Source of the DNA: Campylobacter insulaenigrae NCTC 12927 | GTDB lineage: Bacteria > Campylobacterota > Campylobacteria > Campylobacterales > Campylobacteraceae | NCBI RefSeq assembly: GCF_000816185.1 | Contig: NZ_CP007770.1 | Location: 62,001 to 126,000 of the forward strand | Length of the DNA stretch: 64,000 nucleotides | Reading direction: 5' to 3' | Part shown: positions 55,378 to 64,000 of the stretch, one piece after another | Numbering within the stretch: position 1 is the first letter of the stretch | Layout of the letters: the number at the start of each line of letters is the position of its first letter | The notes under the pieces: generated by a model | What the model was told of the DNA's origin: nothing | What the model saw: only the letters and a program-made list of their open reading frames with translations | Databases searched by the model: none | Translations under genes and position numbers: made by a program

Positions 55378-56050
55378 GATTAAAGGTGTGAAGATTTTTA
55401 CCTTTTGAATAATCATAATCATATTTACCATCTAGATAAATTACTAGTCTATAAAAATTTTTATGTGATCCAAATACTACTTTTTTCACATTAGCAGTAT
55501 TTACCTGAAGTGTTTTTGTATTAAAATGTTGATTTTTTGCAAAATCAACAATGATTTTGGTTGGATCACCTATAGATAAATTTCGTAACATTTTATCGCG
55601 CGTATTAATGTTGATTTTATTATTATAAAAACTAAGAGATATGAAATTGTAGATATCTCCTGTAAATAAAGGAGTTTCTATATTAACAGTTGTGTTATTT
55701 TCTCCACTTTTTCTTTCAGCTTTCTTTTCTTTTGGAACTGTGACAGAAACGTCAAGTATAGGTGTTGTATTAGGTGCTTTGCTTTTTATAAAAGCAAAAT
55801 TATCGTGCCAATCTATGCTTTTGTTTATATCTAAAATGATTTGTTGTTCTGATCCATCAAGATTTATATAAGTTAAGGTAATATTTTTTAAAATCCTTGC
55901 ATTAGAATCAAAGTTAAAATCTTGTCTTTGAAAAGGACTAAAATTTTCAAATTCAAGATTCTTTTTTTCCATTTCATTATCAAAAGGATTTTCCTTGGCA
56001 TTTAAAAATACCCCTAGTAATAAAAATATTAAATATCTAATTTTCAACAT
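55370..56050 (-). CDS. cgpA: CgpA-like secreted AMIN-type glycoprotein
   Basis: A 226-residue protein with a signal peptide ([19 protein letters not shown]). The C-terminal half (KIIVDFAKNQHFNTKTLQV, VVFGSHKNFYRLVIYLDG) resembles an AMIN domain, which binds cell-wall components. Two PglB N-glycosylation sequons D/E-x-N-x-S/T are present: DINKS (74-78) and ENNTT (117-121). C. jejuni CgpA (Cj1670c) sits at the same place, downstream of eno, and is a known glycoprotein. It overlaps the FtsB-like gene. Confidence 0.82.
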   Translation of the reverse strand: MLKIRYLIFLLLGVFLNAKENPFDNEMEKKNLEFENFSPFQRQDFNFDSNARILKNITLTYINLDGSEQQIILDINKSIDWHDNFAFIKSKAPNTTPILDVSVTVPKEKKAERKSGENNTTVNIETPLFTGDIYNFISLSFYNNKININTRDKMLRNLSIGDPTKIIVDFAKNQHFNTKTLQVNTANVKKVVFGSHKNFYRLVIYLDGKYDYDYSKGKNLHTFNLR

Positions 56051-56315
56051 TCGCTCCTTTAAGTCTTAAAAGCTGTAAATATTCTTTTTGTGCTTGAGCA
56101 TTTTTTGCTTTTAAAATATCAATATTATTTTCTAATTGCTTTTTTTCTTGTTTTAAACTTAGCAATACATCTAGTGATGATTTTCCAAAAAACATATTAC
56201 CAAAATATATAGCAACAATAATTGCTAGTAAAGATAACATGATGGTTTTAATAAGATGCTGATGAGCTTCTTTTTTCTTAGAATGCTCATCATATTCTTT
56301 TAATAAATCACTCAG
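56037..56315 (-). CDS. FtsB/DivIC-like septum formation protein, probable CTG start
   Basis: A 92-residue single-pass protein: a charged N terminus ([20 protein letters not shown]), a membrane segment ([17 protein letters not shown]) and a coiled coil ([20 protein letters not shown]), the plan of FtsB/DivIC divisome proteins. No ATG, GTG or TTG lies before the membrane segment. The first ATG (56240) would start inside it and has no binding site. CTG at 56315 overlaps the eno stop (CTGA) and lies seven bases after GGGAG. I therefore call the start at CTG. Confidence 0.75.
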   Translation of the reverse strand: MSDLLKEYDEHSKKKEAHQHLIKTIMLSLLAIIVAIYFGNMFFGKSSLDVLLSLKQEKKQLENNIDILKAKNAQAQKEYLQLLRLKGANVEN

Positions 56316-57556
56316 AGTTTTTCTCCCAAATATTCATCATTATCTAATTCAATTTCTAATAAACGATTGTATTTTGCAGTTCTTTCGCCTCTAGCTAAAG
56401 CTCCAGTTTTAATTTGTCCTGTATTTAATGCGACAGCAAAATCAGCTATAAATGCATCTTCACTTTCACCACTTCTATGACTCATAATACATTTGTAATT
56501 ATTTCTATGTGCTAATCTTACTGTTTTCATAGTTTGAGTAATAGTTCCAATTTGATTAGGTTTAATTAATACAGCATTTGCCATATTTTTCATTATACCA
56601 TCTCTTAAAATATCTTCATTTGTTACAAATAAATCATCACCTACAAGCTGAATTTTATTTCCAAGTTTTTGAGTAAGCTTTATCCAGCCATCATAATCAT
56701 CTTCAGCCAAACCATCTTCTATACTGAATATAGGATATTTCGCACAAAGTTCTTCATAGCGAGCAATAAGATCTTCACTTGAAAAACTTTTTCCTTCTAG
56801 ATGATATTTGCCATCTTTGTAAAGCTCGCTACTTGCTACATCTAATGCAAGTTTGATTTTGTTTTCATAACCAGCTTTTTTAATGCAAGTCATTAAAAGA
56901 TCTAGTGGTTCGGTGTTATTTGCCAAATTTGGTGCAAATCCACCCTCATCACCTAAAGCAGTAGAGTGTCCTAAATTTGCTAATTCTTTTTTCAAGACAG
57001 CATAAATTTCACATACCGATCTTAAGCCTTCTTTAAAAGTTGAAAACCCAAAAGGCATAATCATAAATTCTTGAAAATCAACACTGTTATTTGCGTGAGC
57101 ACCACCATTTATGATATTACACATTGGTACAGGTAACACACTTGCATTTGCTCCACCTAAATATCGGTATAATGGAATGTCTAGTGCATTTGCTGCTGCA
57201 CGAGCAGTCGCCATAGAAATTCCCAAAGTGGCATTTGCTCCTAAATTAGAATAATTTTTTGAACCATCAATTTCAAGCAAAGTATTATCTAGTTGAGTTT
57301 GATTAAAAGCATCTAGTCCTATTATATTTTCAGCAATAATACCATTAATATTTTCTATAGCTTTTAAAACTCCTTTGCCCCCAAATCTCTCATCATTATC
57401 TCTAAGCTCTAAAGCTTCTTTTTTTCCAGTACTTGCACCACTTGGAACTATAGCACTTCCTAAGCTACCATCACTTAGCATTATTTCAGCTTTTATTGTA
57501 GGATTTCCCCTGCTATCTAAAACTTCAAAAGCTCTTAAATCTTCTATAATTAGCAT
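56312..57556 (-). CDS. eno: Enolase
   Basis: A 414-residue glycolytic/gluconeogenic enzyme interconverting 2-phosphoglycerate and phosphoenolpyruvate. [39 protein letters not shown] and [18 protein letters not shown] are family signatures with the metal and catalytic residues. The ATG overlaps the recA stop by one base. Confidence 0.98.
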   Translation of the reverse strand: MLIIEDLRAFEVLDSRGNPTIKAEIMLSDGSLGSAIVPSGASTGKKEALELRDNDERFGGKGVLKAIENINGIIAENIIGLDAFNQTQLDNTLLEIDGSKNYSNLGANATLGISMATARAAANALDIPLYRYLGGANASVLPVPMCNIINGGAHANNSVDFQEFMIMPFGFSTFKEGLRSVCEIYAVLKKELANLGHSTALGDEGGFAPNLANNTEPLDLLMTCIKKAGYENKIKLALDVASSELYKDGKYHLEGKSFSSEDLIARYEELCAKYPIFSIEDGLAEDDYDGWIKLTQKLGNKIQLVGDDLFVTNEDILRDGIMKNMANAVLIKPNQIGTITQTMKTVRLAHRNNYKCIMSHRSGESEDAFIADFAVALNTGQIKTGALARGERTAKYNRLLEIELDNDEYLGEKL

Positions 57557-58590
57557 TATTCTTCTCCTTCTTCGTCTTCTTTAGCACCTAAAATTACATT
57601 GTCAATACCGATAGAATTTTGTATAGCTTGTGTAATTTCATCTGCAACAGCTTCGTTTTCTTTTAAAAATGCTTTTGCATTTTCTCTTCCTTGTCCAAGT
57701 TTAGTAGCTTTATAAGAAAACCATGCACCACTTTTATCGATAATGTCGAGTTTGACTCCATAGTCTATTAATTCTCCTTCACGACTCACTCCTTCTCCAA
57801 ACATTACATCAAATTCTGCTTGCTTGAAAGGAGGTGCTACTTTGTTTTTAGCAACTTTTACTTTGACTCTATTTCCAATAGGTTCATCATTTTGTTTTAA
57901 CGTAGCGGTTTTTCTTACATCTAAACGTACAGAAGAATAAAATTTAAGTGCATTTCCACCTGTTGTAGTTTCAGGAGTTCCATATCCCATCATACCTATT
58001 TTCATACGAATTTGGTTTATAAAGATAACAGTAGTATTCATTTTATGAACTATGCCAGTTAATTTTCTAAGAGCTTGAGACATTAATCTTGCTTGAAGTC
58101 CTACATGTTGATCTCCCATATCTCCTTCTATTTCAGCTTTTGGCGTAAGTGCAGCAACACTATCTACCACAATTAAATCAATCGCACCGCTTCTTGCTAT
58201 GGTTTCTACGATCTCTAAAGCTTGTTCGCCAAAATCAGGTTGAGAAATATAAAGATTTTCAGTATCTACGCCCAAATTTTTTGCGTATTTTACATCTAAT
58301 GCATGTTCAGCATCTATGAATGCACACACTCCACCTTTTTTTTGACATTCAGCAATAATATGTAAAGTAAGAGTAGTTTTTCCTGAACTTTCAGGTCCAT
58401 ATATTTCTATAATCCTACCTTTTGGAACTCCACCTATACCCAAAGCTAGATCAAGTCCAACTGAACCAGTGGGAATAGAATCGATTTTTTCCACTTCTTT
58501 ATCACCAAGTCTTAAAATGGTTCCTTTTCCAAAGGTTTTATCAAGACTTTTTAAAGCCGCATCTAAAGACTTTCTTTTGTTATCATCCAT
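57556..58590 (-). CDS. recA: Recombinase A
   Basis: A 344-residue strand-exchange protein. Walker A is GPESSGKTT (65-73), Walker [11 protein letters not shown], and the DNA-binding loop region [20 protein letters not shown] follows. The C terminus is acidic (KEDEEGEE). A TACAAT-like -10 box lies near 58621-58626 on the minus strand. No LexA box is seen; campylobacters lack a classical SOS system. Confidence 0.98.
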   Translation of the reverse strand: MDDNKRKSLDAALKSLDKTFGKGTILRLGDKEVEKIDSIPTGSVGLDLALGIGGVPKGRIIEIYGPESSGKTTLTLHIIAECQKKGGVCAFIDAEHALDVKYAKNLGVDTENLYISQPDFGEQALEIVETIARSGAIDLIVVDSVAALTPKAEIEGDMGDQHVGLQARLMSQALRKLTGIVHKMNTTVIFINQIRMKIGMMGYGTPETTTGGNALKFYSSVRLDVRKTATLKQNDEPIGNRVKVKVAKNKVAPPFKQAEFDVMFGEGVSREGELIDYGVKLDIIDKSGAWFSYKATKLGQGRENAKAFLKENEAVADEITQAIQNSIGIDNVILGAKEDEEGEE

Positions 58591-58667
58591 AGTTGTTTTC
58601 CTTGTTAAATTATGTTAAAAATTGTATCAAAAAGAAATTTAATATAAGTTTTAGTATTTAATTTTGC

Positions 58668-58673
58668 TAAAAT
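58668..58673 (+). promoter_or_regulatory. Candidate -10 box of the mqnD-fliQ-murB series
   Basis: TAAAAT preceded by TTTTGC, 28 bases before the mqnD ATG. It is divergent from the recA promoter. Confidence 0.5.
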
Positions 58674-58700
58674 ACTTTACAAAAATTTTTAGGAAAAAAT

Positions 58701-59561
58701 ATGAAAAAAATTAGTGTCGCACATTCTCCAGATGCTGATGATATTTTTATGTATATGGCTATTAAATTTGGTTGGGTTGGTAATAATTATAAATATAACA
58801 ATATAGCTTTAGATATACAAACATTAAATGAAATGGCTTTACAAAATGAATTTGATGTGAGTGCAATTTCTTTTGCTTTGTATCCTTTAATAGCTAGTGA
58901 ATATGCTTTGTTAAAGACTGCAGTGAGTTTTGGTGAGGGTTATGGTCCAAAACTTATTAGAAAAAAAAATAAAAAATTAAAGCCAAATTTTAAAGTAGCT
59001 TTAAGTGGAATGCATACTAGTAATGCTTTGATTTTTCGTATAAAGTATCCTCAAGCAAGAATTATTTATAAGAATTTTTTAGAAATTGAAAAGGCGGTTT
59101 TAGAAGATGAAGTTGATGCTGGAGTGTTGATTCATGAAAGTATTTTAGACTTTGATGATTCATTGTGTGTTGAAGCTGAAATTTGGGATATATGGCAAGA
59201 TTTAATAAAAGATGATTTGCCTTTGCCACTTGGCGGTATGGCGTTAAGAAGATCTTTACCTTTAAATGATGCTATTAATATAGAAAAAGATTTGATTAAA
59301 GCTGTGCAATTAGCAGATCATAATAAAAAAATTTTAGCACCTATGTTGATGGAAAGAAATTTAATACGCGTAAATGAACAAAAATTAGAAATTTACCTAG
59401 GTTTATATGCAAATAAAAATTCAATCAATATGAGCGATAGGCAGTATAATGCTATTGATAAACTTTTTAAGTTAGGTTATGAACATAATTTTTATGACAA
59501 TTTGATTAAAAGTAGGTTGTATCTCATTCCTGATGAATATGAAAAATTTAGAAATTCTTAA
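58701..59561 (+). CDS. mqnD: 1,4-dihydroxy-6-naphthoate synthase
   Basis: A 286-residue enzyme of the futalosine pathway of menaquinone synthesis. The periplasmic-binding-protein-like fold begins ISVAHSPDADDIFMYMAIKF, and LPLPLGGMALRRSLP is characteristic. Menaquinone is the sole quinone of campylobacters. AGGAAAAAAT precedes the ATG. Confidence 0.9.
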   Translation: MKKISVAHSPDADDIFMYMAIKFGWVGNNYKYNNIALDIQTLNEMALQNEFDVSAISFALYPLIASEYALLKTAVSFGEGYGPKLIRKKNKKLKPNFKVALSGMHTSNALIFRIKYPQARIIYKNFLEIEKAVLEDEVDAGVLIHESILDFDDSLCVEAEIWDIWQDLIKDDLPLPLGGMALRRSLPLNDAINIEKDLIKAVQLADHNKKILAPMLMERNLIRVNEQKLEIYLGLYANKNSINMSDRQYNAIDKLFKLGYEHNFYDNLIKSRLYLIPDEYEKFRNS

Positions 59562-59601
59562 AAAATTTTGATAGAATTTTGTCTTTTATGAAGGAGAAAT
59601 A

Positions 59602-59868
59602 ATGGAAAGTGCTTTAGTATCCTTAGGGGTTCAAACTTTCAAAATAACCCTTATGCTATCTTTACCAATGCTTTTAGCTGGGCTTATTGCTGGTTTGATT
59701 ATAAGTATTTTTCAAGCTGTAACGCAGATTAATGAAGCAACACTTTCTTTTGTTCCAAAAATTTTACTCGTTGTTGTTGTAATAGTTTTTTTAATGCCAT
59801 GGATGATAAGTTCTATGATGGATTTTACTATTAATATGATAAATCATATTCCAAATTTTATACAATGA
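59602..59868 (+). CDS. fliQ: Flagellar export gate protein FliQ
   Basis: An 88-residue protein with two membrane segments. VQTFKITLMLSLPMLLAGLI and FQAVTQINEATLSFVPKIL are the conserved FliQ features. With FliP and FliR it forms the gate of the flagellar type III export apparatus. AAGGAGAAAT precedes the ATG; the stop overlaps murB (ATGA). Confidence 0.97.
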   Translation: MESALVSLGVQTFKITLMLSLPMLLAGLIAGLIISIFQAVTQINEATLSFVPKILLVVVVIVFLMPWMISSMMDFTINMINHIPNFIQ

Positions 59869-60641
59869 ATATTGATTTTTCTAAGTACAGCTCTGTACGT
59901 ATAGGGGATAAATTTGAAGTTCAAATTTTAGAAGAACCTTGTGAATTTGATGGGATATTAATAGGTGGAGCCAACAATATTTTAGTTTCTCCAAAAGCTA
60001 AAAAACTTGGAATGTTGGGTAAGGAATTTGATTATATAAAAATCTTGGACAAAAAACAAAATGGACTTTTTTTAGAAATAGGTTGTGCTAGCAAGTCTTT
60101 AAGTATGTATAATTTTGCTAAAAAGAATAATCTTAAGGGATTTGAATTTTTAAGAAATATTCCAGGCACTTTAGGTGGAATTTTAAAAATGAATGCTGGT
60201 TTGAAAGATGAAAATATCAGCAATCATTTGTTTAGTATAAAAGTTTTTAAAAAAGAAATATTTAAAAAAGATATATCTTTTGCTTATAGGTTTAATCCTA
60301 TTGAAACAGTGATGTTTAGTGCTGTTTTTTTCTTAGAATTTGGTTTTGATATGCAAAAAGATGAGTTTTTAAAAAATGCCAGAAAAAATCAACCTAAAGG
60401 TGCTAGTTTTGGTTCTATTTTTAAAAATCCTATAAATGATCATGCGGGAAGACTTATAGAAGCGGTGGGTTTGAAGGGATTTAATAAAAATGATATTATG
60501 TTTAGCAATGAGCATGCGAATTTTTTGATTAATAAAAAACATGCGAATTTTGAAGATGCTATATATTTAATAAATTTAGCAAAGAAAAAAGTTTTCGATG
60601 AATTTGGTATTCTTTTGGAAGAAGAAGTAGTGATTATATAA
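59865..60641 (+). CDS. murB: UDP-N-acetylenolpyruvoylglucosamine reductase, short form
   Basis: A 258-residue flavoenzyme that completes UDP-MurNAc synthesis. The FAD-binding IGGANNILVSPKAK, FEFLRNIPGTLGGILKMNAG and the catalytic-serine loop QPKGASFGSIFKNP are present. It is shorter than E. coli MurB, as in helicobacters. It is coupled to fliQ and overlaps the tail of the convergent gene by eight bases. Confidence 0.95.
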   Translation: MNIDFSKYSSVRIGDKFEVQILEEPCEFDGILIGGANNILVSPKAKKLGMLGKEFDYIKILDKKQNGLFLEIGCASKSLSMYNFAKKNNLKGFEFLRNIPGTLGGILKMNAGLKDENISNHLFSIKVFKKEIFKKDISFAYRFNPIETVMFSAVFFLEFGFDMQKDEFLKNARKNQPKGASFGSIFKNPINDHAGRLIEAVGLKGFNKNDIMFSNEHANFLINKKHANFEDAIYLINLAKKKVFDEFGILLEEEVVII

Positions 60642-61284
60642 TTTGTCTTATATCTTCATAAATCGCGTTGGATATATTTGTTACAAGTTCTTCATAAGAT
60701 TTTTCTTTATTGTTAGTATTGAAATTACTTTGAATTGTTAATAATCTATGATCTTTTAATTTATTTGTTTTTGCATTGTAAATTTTATATTCTATGTCAA
60801 TTAATGTGTCAAAGCTTAAAAAAAATAAGAAATTTCTTTGAGTTGCTTGTATATTTTTTAAATCAAGTAAAACAATAAAATTTGGTTTTTTAAAATTATT
60901 AAATTCTAAAAAGTTGTTTGCATTAACAAATTCTTTTTGTGGATAAATAAAACTTTGGGAATTAATATAATTTTGATTTTCTTTTTGACTGATTAAAATA
61001 AAATCTTTATTTTGATTAACAATATAATTTAATTTTAAAAGAGTATTTTTAGCCATAGTATAAGAGTCAATCTTAAAATTTGAAAAATAAAAATTATATT
61101 CTTTCTCATAGCTTGGAATTAAGGCTAAAGTGGTAATGTTTGAAAGTTTTTCATAATCAATGTCTTGATTTAGATTTATGATGTTAAATTCATCTTGAGT
61201 ATCTAATTTGATAATTTTTTTATTTTCAAAAGAATTTGCAAATATTCCACTGACAAAACATAAAAATATTAAAAAAAATTTCAC
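60634..61284 (-). CDS. Secreted protein of unknown function
   Basis: A 216-residue protein with signal peptide MKFFLIFLCFVSGIFANS. The last part (FDTLIDIEYKIYNAKTNKLK) resembles the C-terminal part of the auxiliary lipoprotein at 35999, so both may share a CsgG/PqiC-like fold; this is a weak visual match. The start is GTG 61284, overlapping the cysQ stop (TAGTG). Confidence 0.7.
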   Translation of the reverse strand: MKFFLIFLCFVSGIFANSFENKKIIKLDTQDEFNIINLNQDIDYEKLSNITTLALIPSYEKEYNFYFSNFKIDSYTMAKNTLLKLNYIVNQNKDFILISQKENQNYINSQSFIYPQKEFVNANNFLEFNNFKKPNFIVLLDLKNIQATQRNFLFFLSFDTLIDIEYKIYNAKTNKLKDHRLLTIQSNFNTNNKEKSYEELVTNISNAIYEDIRQII

Positions 61285-62042
61285 TAAAAACCTTTAAGCG
61301 TGTATTCTTTTTTAGCAAAAGCGATGAAACTTGGCAGGGCAAGATCTTTAGTGTTATAATCAAGTAAATTTTTATTAAAATCTTGCATAATTCCGCCATT
61401 TTGTATGATCAAAAAATCACCAGCTGCTATATCCCAAGCTTTAGGACCACCAAAACGAGGATAAATTCCAGCTTTAGCTTCAAGTAAATATACAAATTTC
61501 AAAGCAGAAGAAACTTTTATCCCTTCTAATTTATTTTGAATAAAAAAATCTTCATTATTATCGTGGTTTTTAGAGTATAAAGCTATATTTTGTACCTTTT
61601 TATAGGCTTCATCATCAAAATTTATAAGCTTTTCATTTTTGTATACTTTTGTATGAGTGTGTGCATAATAATAAGCATCGTTTTCAACATCAACTATGAG
61701 GGATAATACAGGTCTATTTTTATGAATTAAAGCAATCAGTACGCAATATTCTTTATCGTTTTTAGCATAAGATTTGGTTCCATCTAACGGATCAATTAGC
61801 CAAAAATATTTTAATTGTGATCGTATTTCATAAGAAAGTATATTTTCTTCTGAACAAATTGCTATATCACTTGAAGATAGAATTTCACTTATGATTTCAT
61901 TCGATTTTATATCAGCTAATCCAACTGGAGAATTATCATCTTTAGTCCATAGAGTATTTTTATTTTTATACTCCAACAAAATTTTTGCTGCTTCCTTGCC
62001 TGCTTTTAAGGCCAATTCTAAAAGTGTATCTAAATTTTTCAT
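61284..62042 (-). CDS. cysQ: 3'(2'),5'-bisphosphate nucleotidase CysQ-like
   Basis: A 252-residue inositol-monophosphatase-fold enzyme. The metal motif is WLIDPLDGTKSYAKND, and PKAWDIAAGDFLIIQNGG is the second signature. CysQ recycles PAP from sulfate assimilation; other phosphatases of this fold cannot be ruled out. Confidence 0.85.
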   Translation of the reverse strand: MKNLDTLLELALKAGKEAAKILLEYKNKNTLWTKDDNSPVGLADIKSNEIISEILSSSDIAICSEENILSYEIRSQLKYFWLIDPLDGTKSYAKNDKEYCVLIALIHKNRPVLSLIVDVENDAYYYAHTHTKVYKNEKLINFDDEAYKKVQNIALYSKNHDNNEDFFIQNKLEGIKVSSALKFVYLLEAKAGIYPRFGGPKAWDIAAGDFLIIQNGGIMQDFNKNLLDYNTKDLALPSFIAFAKKEYTLKGF

Positions 62043-62063
62043 AGTATGAAGTATAGCATAATA

Positions 62064-63251
62064 TTACTGAGATTTGTTTTTGCTAAAATTATTGATAAAT
62101 TTGATTAAGCTTATTGCTAAGATGGCTTCAAGCAAAGCTGTAAGCACCAATCCTGAATAAATTTCTTCTGTAATAATTTTAGCTCCTAATGAGAGTGTGG
62201 CTATAGCTATAAGTAAAGTTAATGGCATAGAATGACTAAGTCCAAATAAAAAAGTATTTTTTATACCTAAATTTTTTATAAAAACTAAAGCAGATAAAAT
62301 TCTTAAGACTATCATAAAAGTGGTAAGTAAAAAGGCTATAAATAAAACCTCAGAATTTAGTAGTTTTTCTAATCTAAAACTTGATCCTATATAAATAAAA
62401 AATATAGGGATTAAAAAACCATAACCAAAGCTTGATAATTTATGTTCTAAATCTTTTTTGTGATCAAAAAATGTTGCTATAAAAGAACCTGCTATAAAAG
62501 CTCCAAGGGCAACTTCGAGTTTAAAATAAATCATAATAGCTACTATGGCTATAAATATTGCCATACAAAATCTTATATCTTTTTCATTTTGATCTTGCCA
62601 AGGCATCAGTATGGTTCTAAGTTGAGGATACCACCAAAAAAGTACTTCTAAAAATTTAAATCCAAAAATGCAAAGAGCTAAAAATCCTACTAAATATAAT
62701 AAATTTTGAGCCAAAGAAAAAATATCTGTTCCTTGTCCTAAAAAAGCTGCTGTAATAGTGAGTAAAACTATACTTACAACTTCTGCAAGGGTTGCAACTA
62801 CCATGGAAATGTTTAACCAATCACAATTTTTACCAAAATCTCTATAAAGAGTAGAGAGTAATCCCACACTCATAATAGGTATAATAATGATAAAAATATA
62901 AGAAAGATCAGCGCTTTCTACTACTATAATGCTAGATAAATATAAACAAATAATATAAATTAATGCTTTATGCAATAAACTTTTTTCTGTTTTTAAGAAA
63001 GTTTTTAGATTGATTTCCATGCCTGCTATAAACATCAAATAATAAAATCCAGCATTAGCCAAAAGTCTAAATTTTTCACTTTCTCCTATGAAGCCTAAAA
63101 ATCCTATTAAAGAGCCAAGTATGATTTCAGTTGCCGAAAGAGGCAACTTTAAAAATTTAGCGATATAAGGAGATGTTAATAAACAAATTGCCACAACAAG
63201 TAAAATTTTTAAATCTACTGCAGCTTGGGTGTCAATGACATTGTGTAGCAA
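62064..63251 (-). CDS. CPA2-family cation/proton antiporter (KefB-like membrane domain)
   Basis: A 395-residue membrane protein with about twelve segments and no RCK tail. PYIAKFLKLPLSATEIILGS, MFIAGMEINLKTFLK and KLEVALGAFIAGSFIATFFD are typical of Na+/H+ or K+/H+ antiporters of the CPA2 group. The start is TTG 63251, after GGGA inside the bioB 3' end, so the two genes overlap by 20 bases. Confidence 0.82.
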   Translation of the reverse strand: MLHNVIDTQAAVDLKILLVVAICLLTSPYIAKFLKLPLSATEIILGSLIGFLGFIGESEKFRLLANAGFYYLMFIAGMEINLKTFLKTEKSLLHKALIYIICLYLSSIIVVESADLSYIFIIIIPIMSVGLLSTLYRDFGKNCDWLNISMVVATLAEVVSIVLLTITAAFLGQGTDIFSLAQNLLYLVGFLALCIFGFKFLEVLFWWYPQLRTILMPWQDQNEKDIRFCMAIFIAIVAIMIYFKLEVALGAFIAGSFIATFFDHKKDLEHKLSSFGYGFLIPIFFIYIGSSFRLEKLLNSEVLFIAFLLTTFMIVLRILSALVFIKNLGIKNTFLFGLSHSMPLTLLIAIATLSLGAKIITEEIYSGLVLTALLEAILAISLIKFINNFSKNKSQ

Positions 63252-64000
63252 AGCTAAATCCCATTTGTTTTAGTTTTTGTATATCTTTACTAGGTTCTTC
63301 ACCTTTAGTTGTAAGATAATCTCCTACAACTATAGCTCTAGCGCCTGCTTCAAAAATTTCGTATTGTCTTTCTTTAAGAACCACTTCTCTACCTCCTGCT
63401 ACCATAATAACGCTTTGAGGTAAAGCCTTGACGCTATCTTTGATGATTTGCAAAGCTTCTTCTGTATCTAGTAATTCTTGTTTTAAATTTAAATTTTCAT
63501 TAGGAATAAAAAAATTTATAGGACTAGAAAAAGGTTGAAGCTCTTGCAAGCTTTTTCTAAGACTAATTCTATCATCTTGGCTTTCTCCTAATCCATAAAT
63601 TCCACCACAACAAAGCATTAATCCTGCTTCTTTGGCATAAAGATTTGTTTGAAATCTTTCTTCCCAGCTATGAGTAGAGCAAATATGTGGGAAAAATTCT
63701 TTTGAACTTTCAAGATTGTGATTATAAGAAAAAATTCCAGCTTTTTTAAGTTCTTTTAATTGATCTAAATTTGCTTTACCATTACAGGCTATAAGTAATA
63801 AATCAGGTTCTTCTTTTTTAACAGCATATGCGGCTTTGCAAACATATTCTAATTTTTCATCATCAAGCCCAAGACCTGCTGTTACTAAACAAAAACCTAA
63901 AGCTTCATTCTTTTTTGCGAGTTTTGCCTCCTTTACAATTTGTTCAATATCTTTTTTTTTATATTTTGGTATATTAGTCTTTACATGAGCACTTTGAGTG
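63232..64000 (-). CDS. bioB: Biotin synthase, 5' end outside the window
   Basis: The last 256 residues of BioB, a radical SAM enzyme that inserts sulfur into dethiobiotin. The visible part begins TQSAHVKTNIPKYK, just after the SAM-cluster cysteines. It contains GFCLVTAGLG, the conserved YNHNLESSKEFF and CSTHSWEERFQT, and CCGGIYGLGES. The frame stays open from 64000 to the TAA at 63232. An internal ATG at 63618 is not the start. Confidence 0.95.
   Translation of the reverse strand, partial: TQSAHVKTNIPKYKKKDIEQIVKEAKLAKKNEALGFCLVTAGLGLDDEKLEYVCKAAYAVKKEEPDLLLIACNGKANLDQLKELKKAGIFSYNHNLESSKEFFPHICSTHSWEERFQTNLYAKEAGLMLCCGGIYGLGESQDDRISLRKSLQELQPFSSPINFFIPNENLNLKQELLDTEEALQIIKDSVKALPQSVIMVAGGREVVLKERQYEIFEAGARAIVVGDYLTTKGEEPSKDIQKLKQMGFSFATQCH

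Noticed and set aside
1-64000. CRISPR array, insertion sequence or prophage
   Set aside because: No regularly spaced repeats, transposase, integrase or phage structural gene was recognised on either strand.

Overview
The window is AT-rich (about 30% GC) chromosomal DNA of an epsilonproteobacterium. Protein content and gene order point to Campylobacter, most likely the C. lari group rather than C. jejuni. Pointers are SecY, the long-form HisG and bifunctional HisB, desulforubrerythrin, the Ctb globin, a CgpA-like glycoprotein with PglB sequons, MqnD of the futalosine menaquinone route, -24/-12 sigma-54 promoters before flagellar genes, and several gene pairs known from C. jejuni. The species call is inference. 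No IS element, prophage, CRISPR array or long G tract was seen.

Layout. 1-5240: end of the S10/spc ribosomal operon (rpmC to secY), closed by a terminator. 5241-13260: murI, a secreted asparaginase, desulforubrerythrin, rnhB, an old-yellow-enzyme homologue, sdaC-sdaA and map. 13329-16710: infA-rpmJ-rpsM-rpsK-rpsD-rpoA-rplQ. 16751-22760: a compact histidine operon, hisG-D-B-H-A-F-IE. 22735-25804: the flagellar hook gene flgE under a sigma-54 promoter, enclosed by two inverted copies of a ~62 bp element that also carry the terminators of the neighbouring genes. 25780-37171: a Bcr-type exporter facing nfu, a TPR-like protein, murE, ybaB, a PDZ protein, ispA, tkt, a four-gene Mla-type lipid transporter, and a small gene with its own sigma-54 promoter. 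37176-42819: sodC, ung, an anchored protein, mutY, a radical SAM enzyme, secreted proteins, tRNA-Ser and a metalloprotease-like protein. 42944-48890: tRNA-Met, a 619 bp gene-free stretch, ktrA-ktrB, a frameshifted dcuA and aspA. 48896-54868: a dCache chemoreceptor, a coiled-coil protein, a DUF493 protein, moaC, a 52-residue acidic protein coupled to an MHS-family transporter, and an unknown protein. 54970-64000: ctb, cgpA, an FtsB-like gene that appears to start at CTG, eno, recA, mqnD, fliQ, murB, a secreted protein, cysQ, a CPA2 antiporter and bioB, cut by the window end.

Metabolic theme. Several genes fit growth on amino acids: periplasmic asparaginase makes aspartate, AspA makes fumarate, and SdaC/SdaA take up and deaminate serine. 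The dcuA frameshift is notable here, since DcuA normally imports aspartate and exchanges C4-dicarboxylates.

Most of the window is conserved core. The points most worth a second look are the inverted repeats around flgE, the CTG start of the FtsB-like gene, the dcuA frameshift, structured non-coding segments inside the two ribosomal operons, and two small proteins (52 aa acidic; 169 aa sigma-54 driven).
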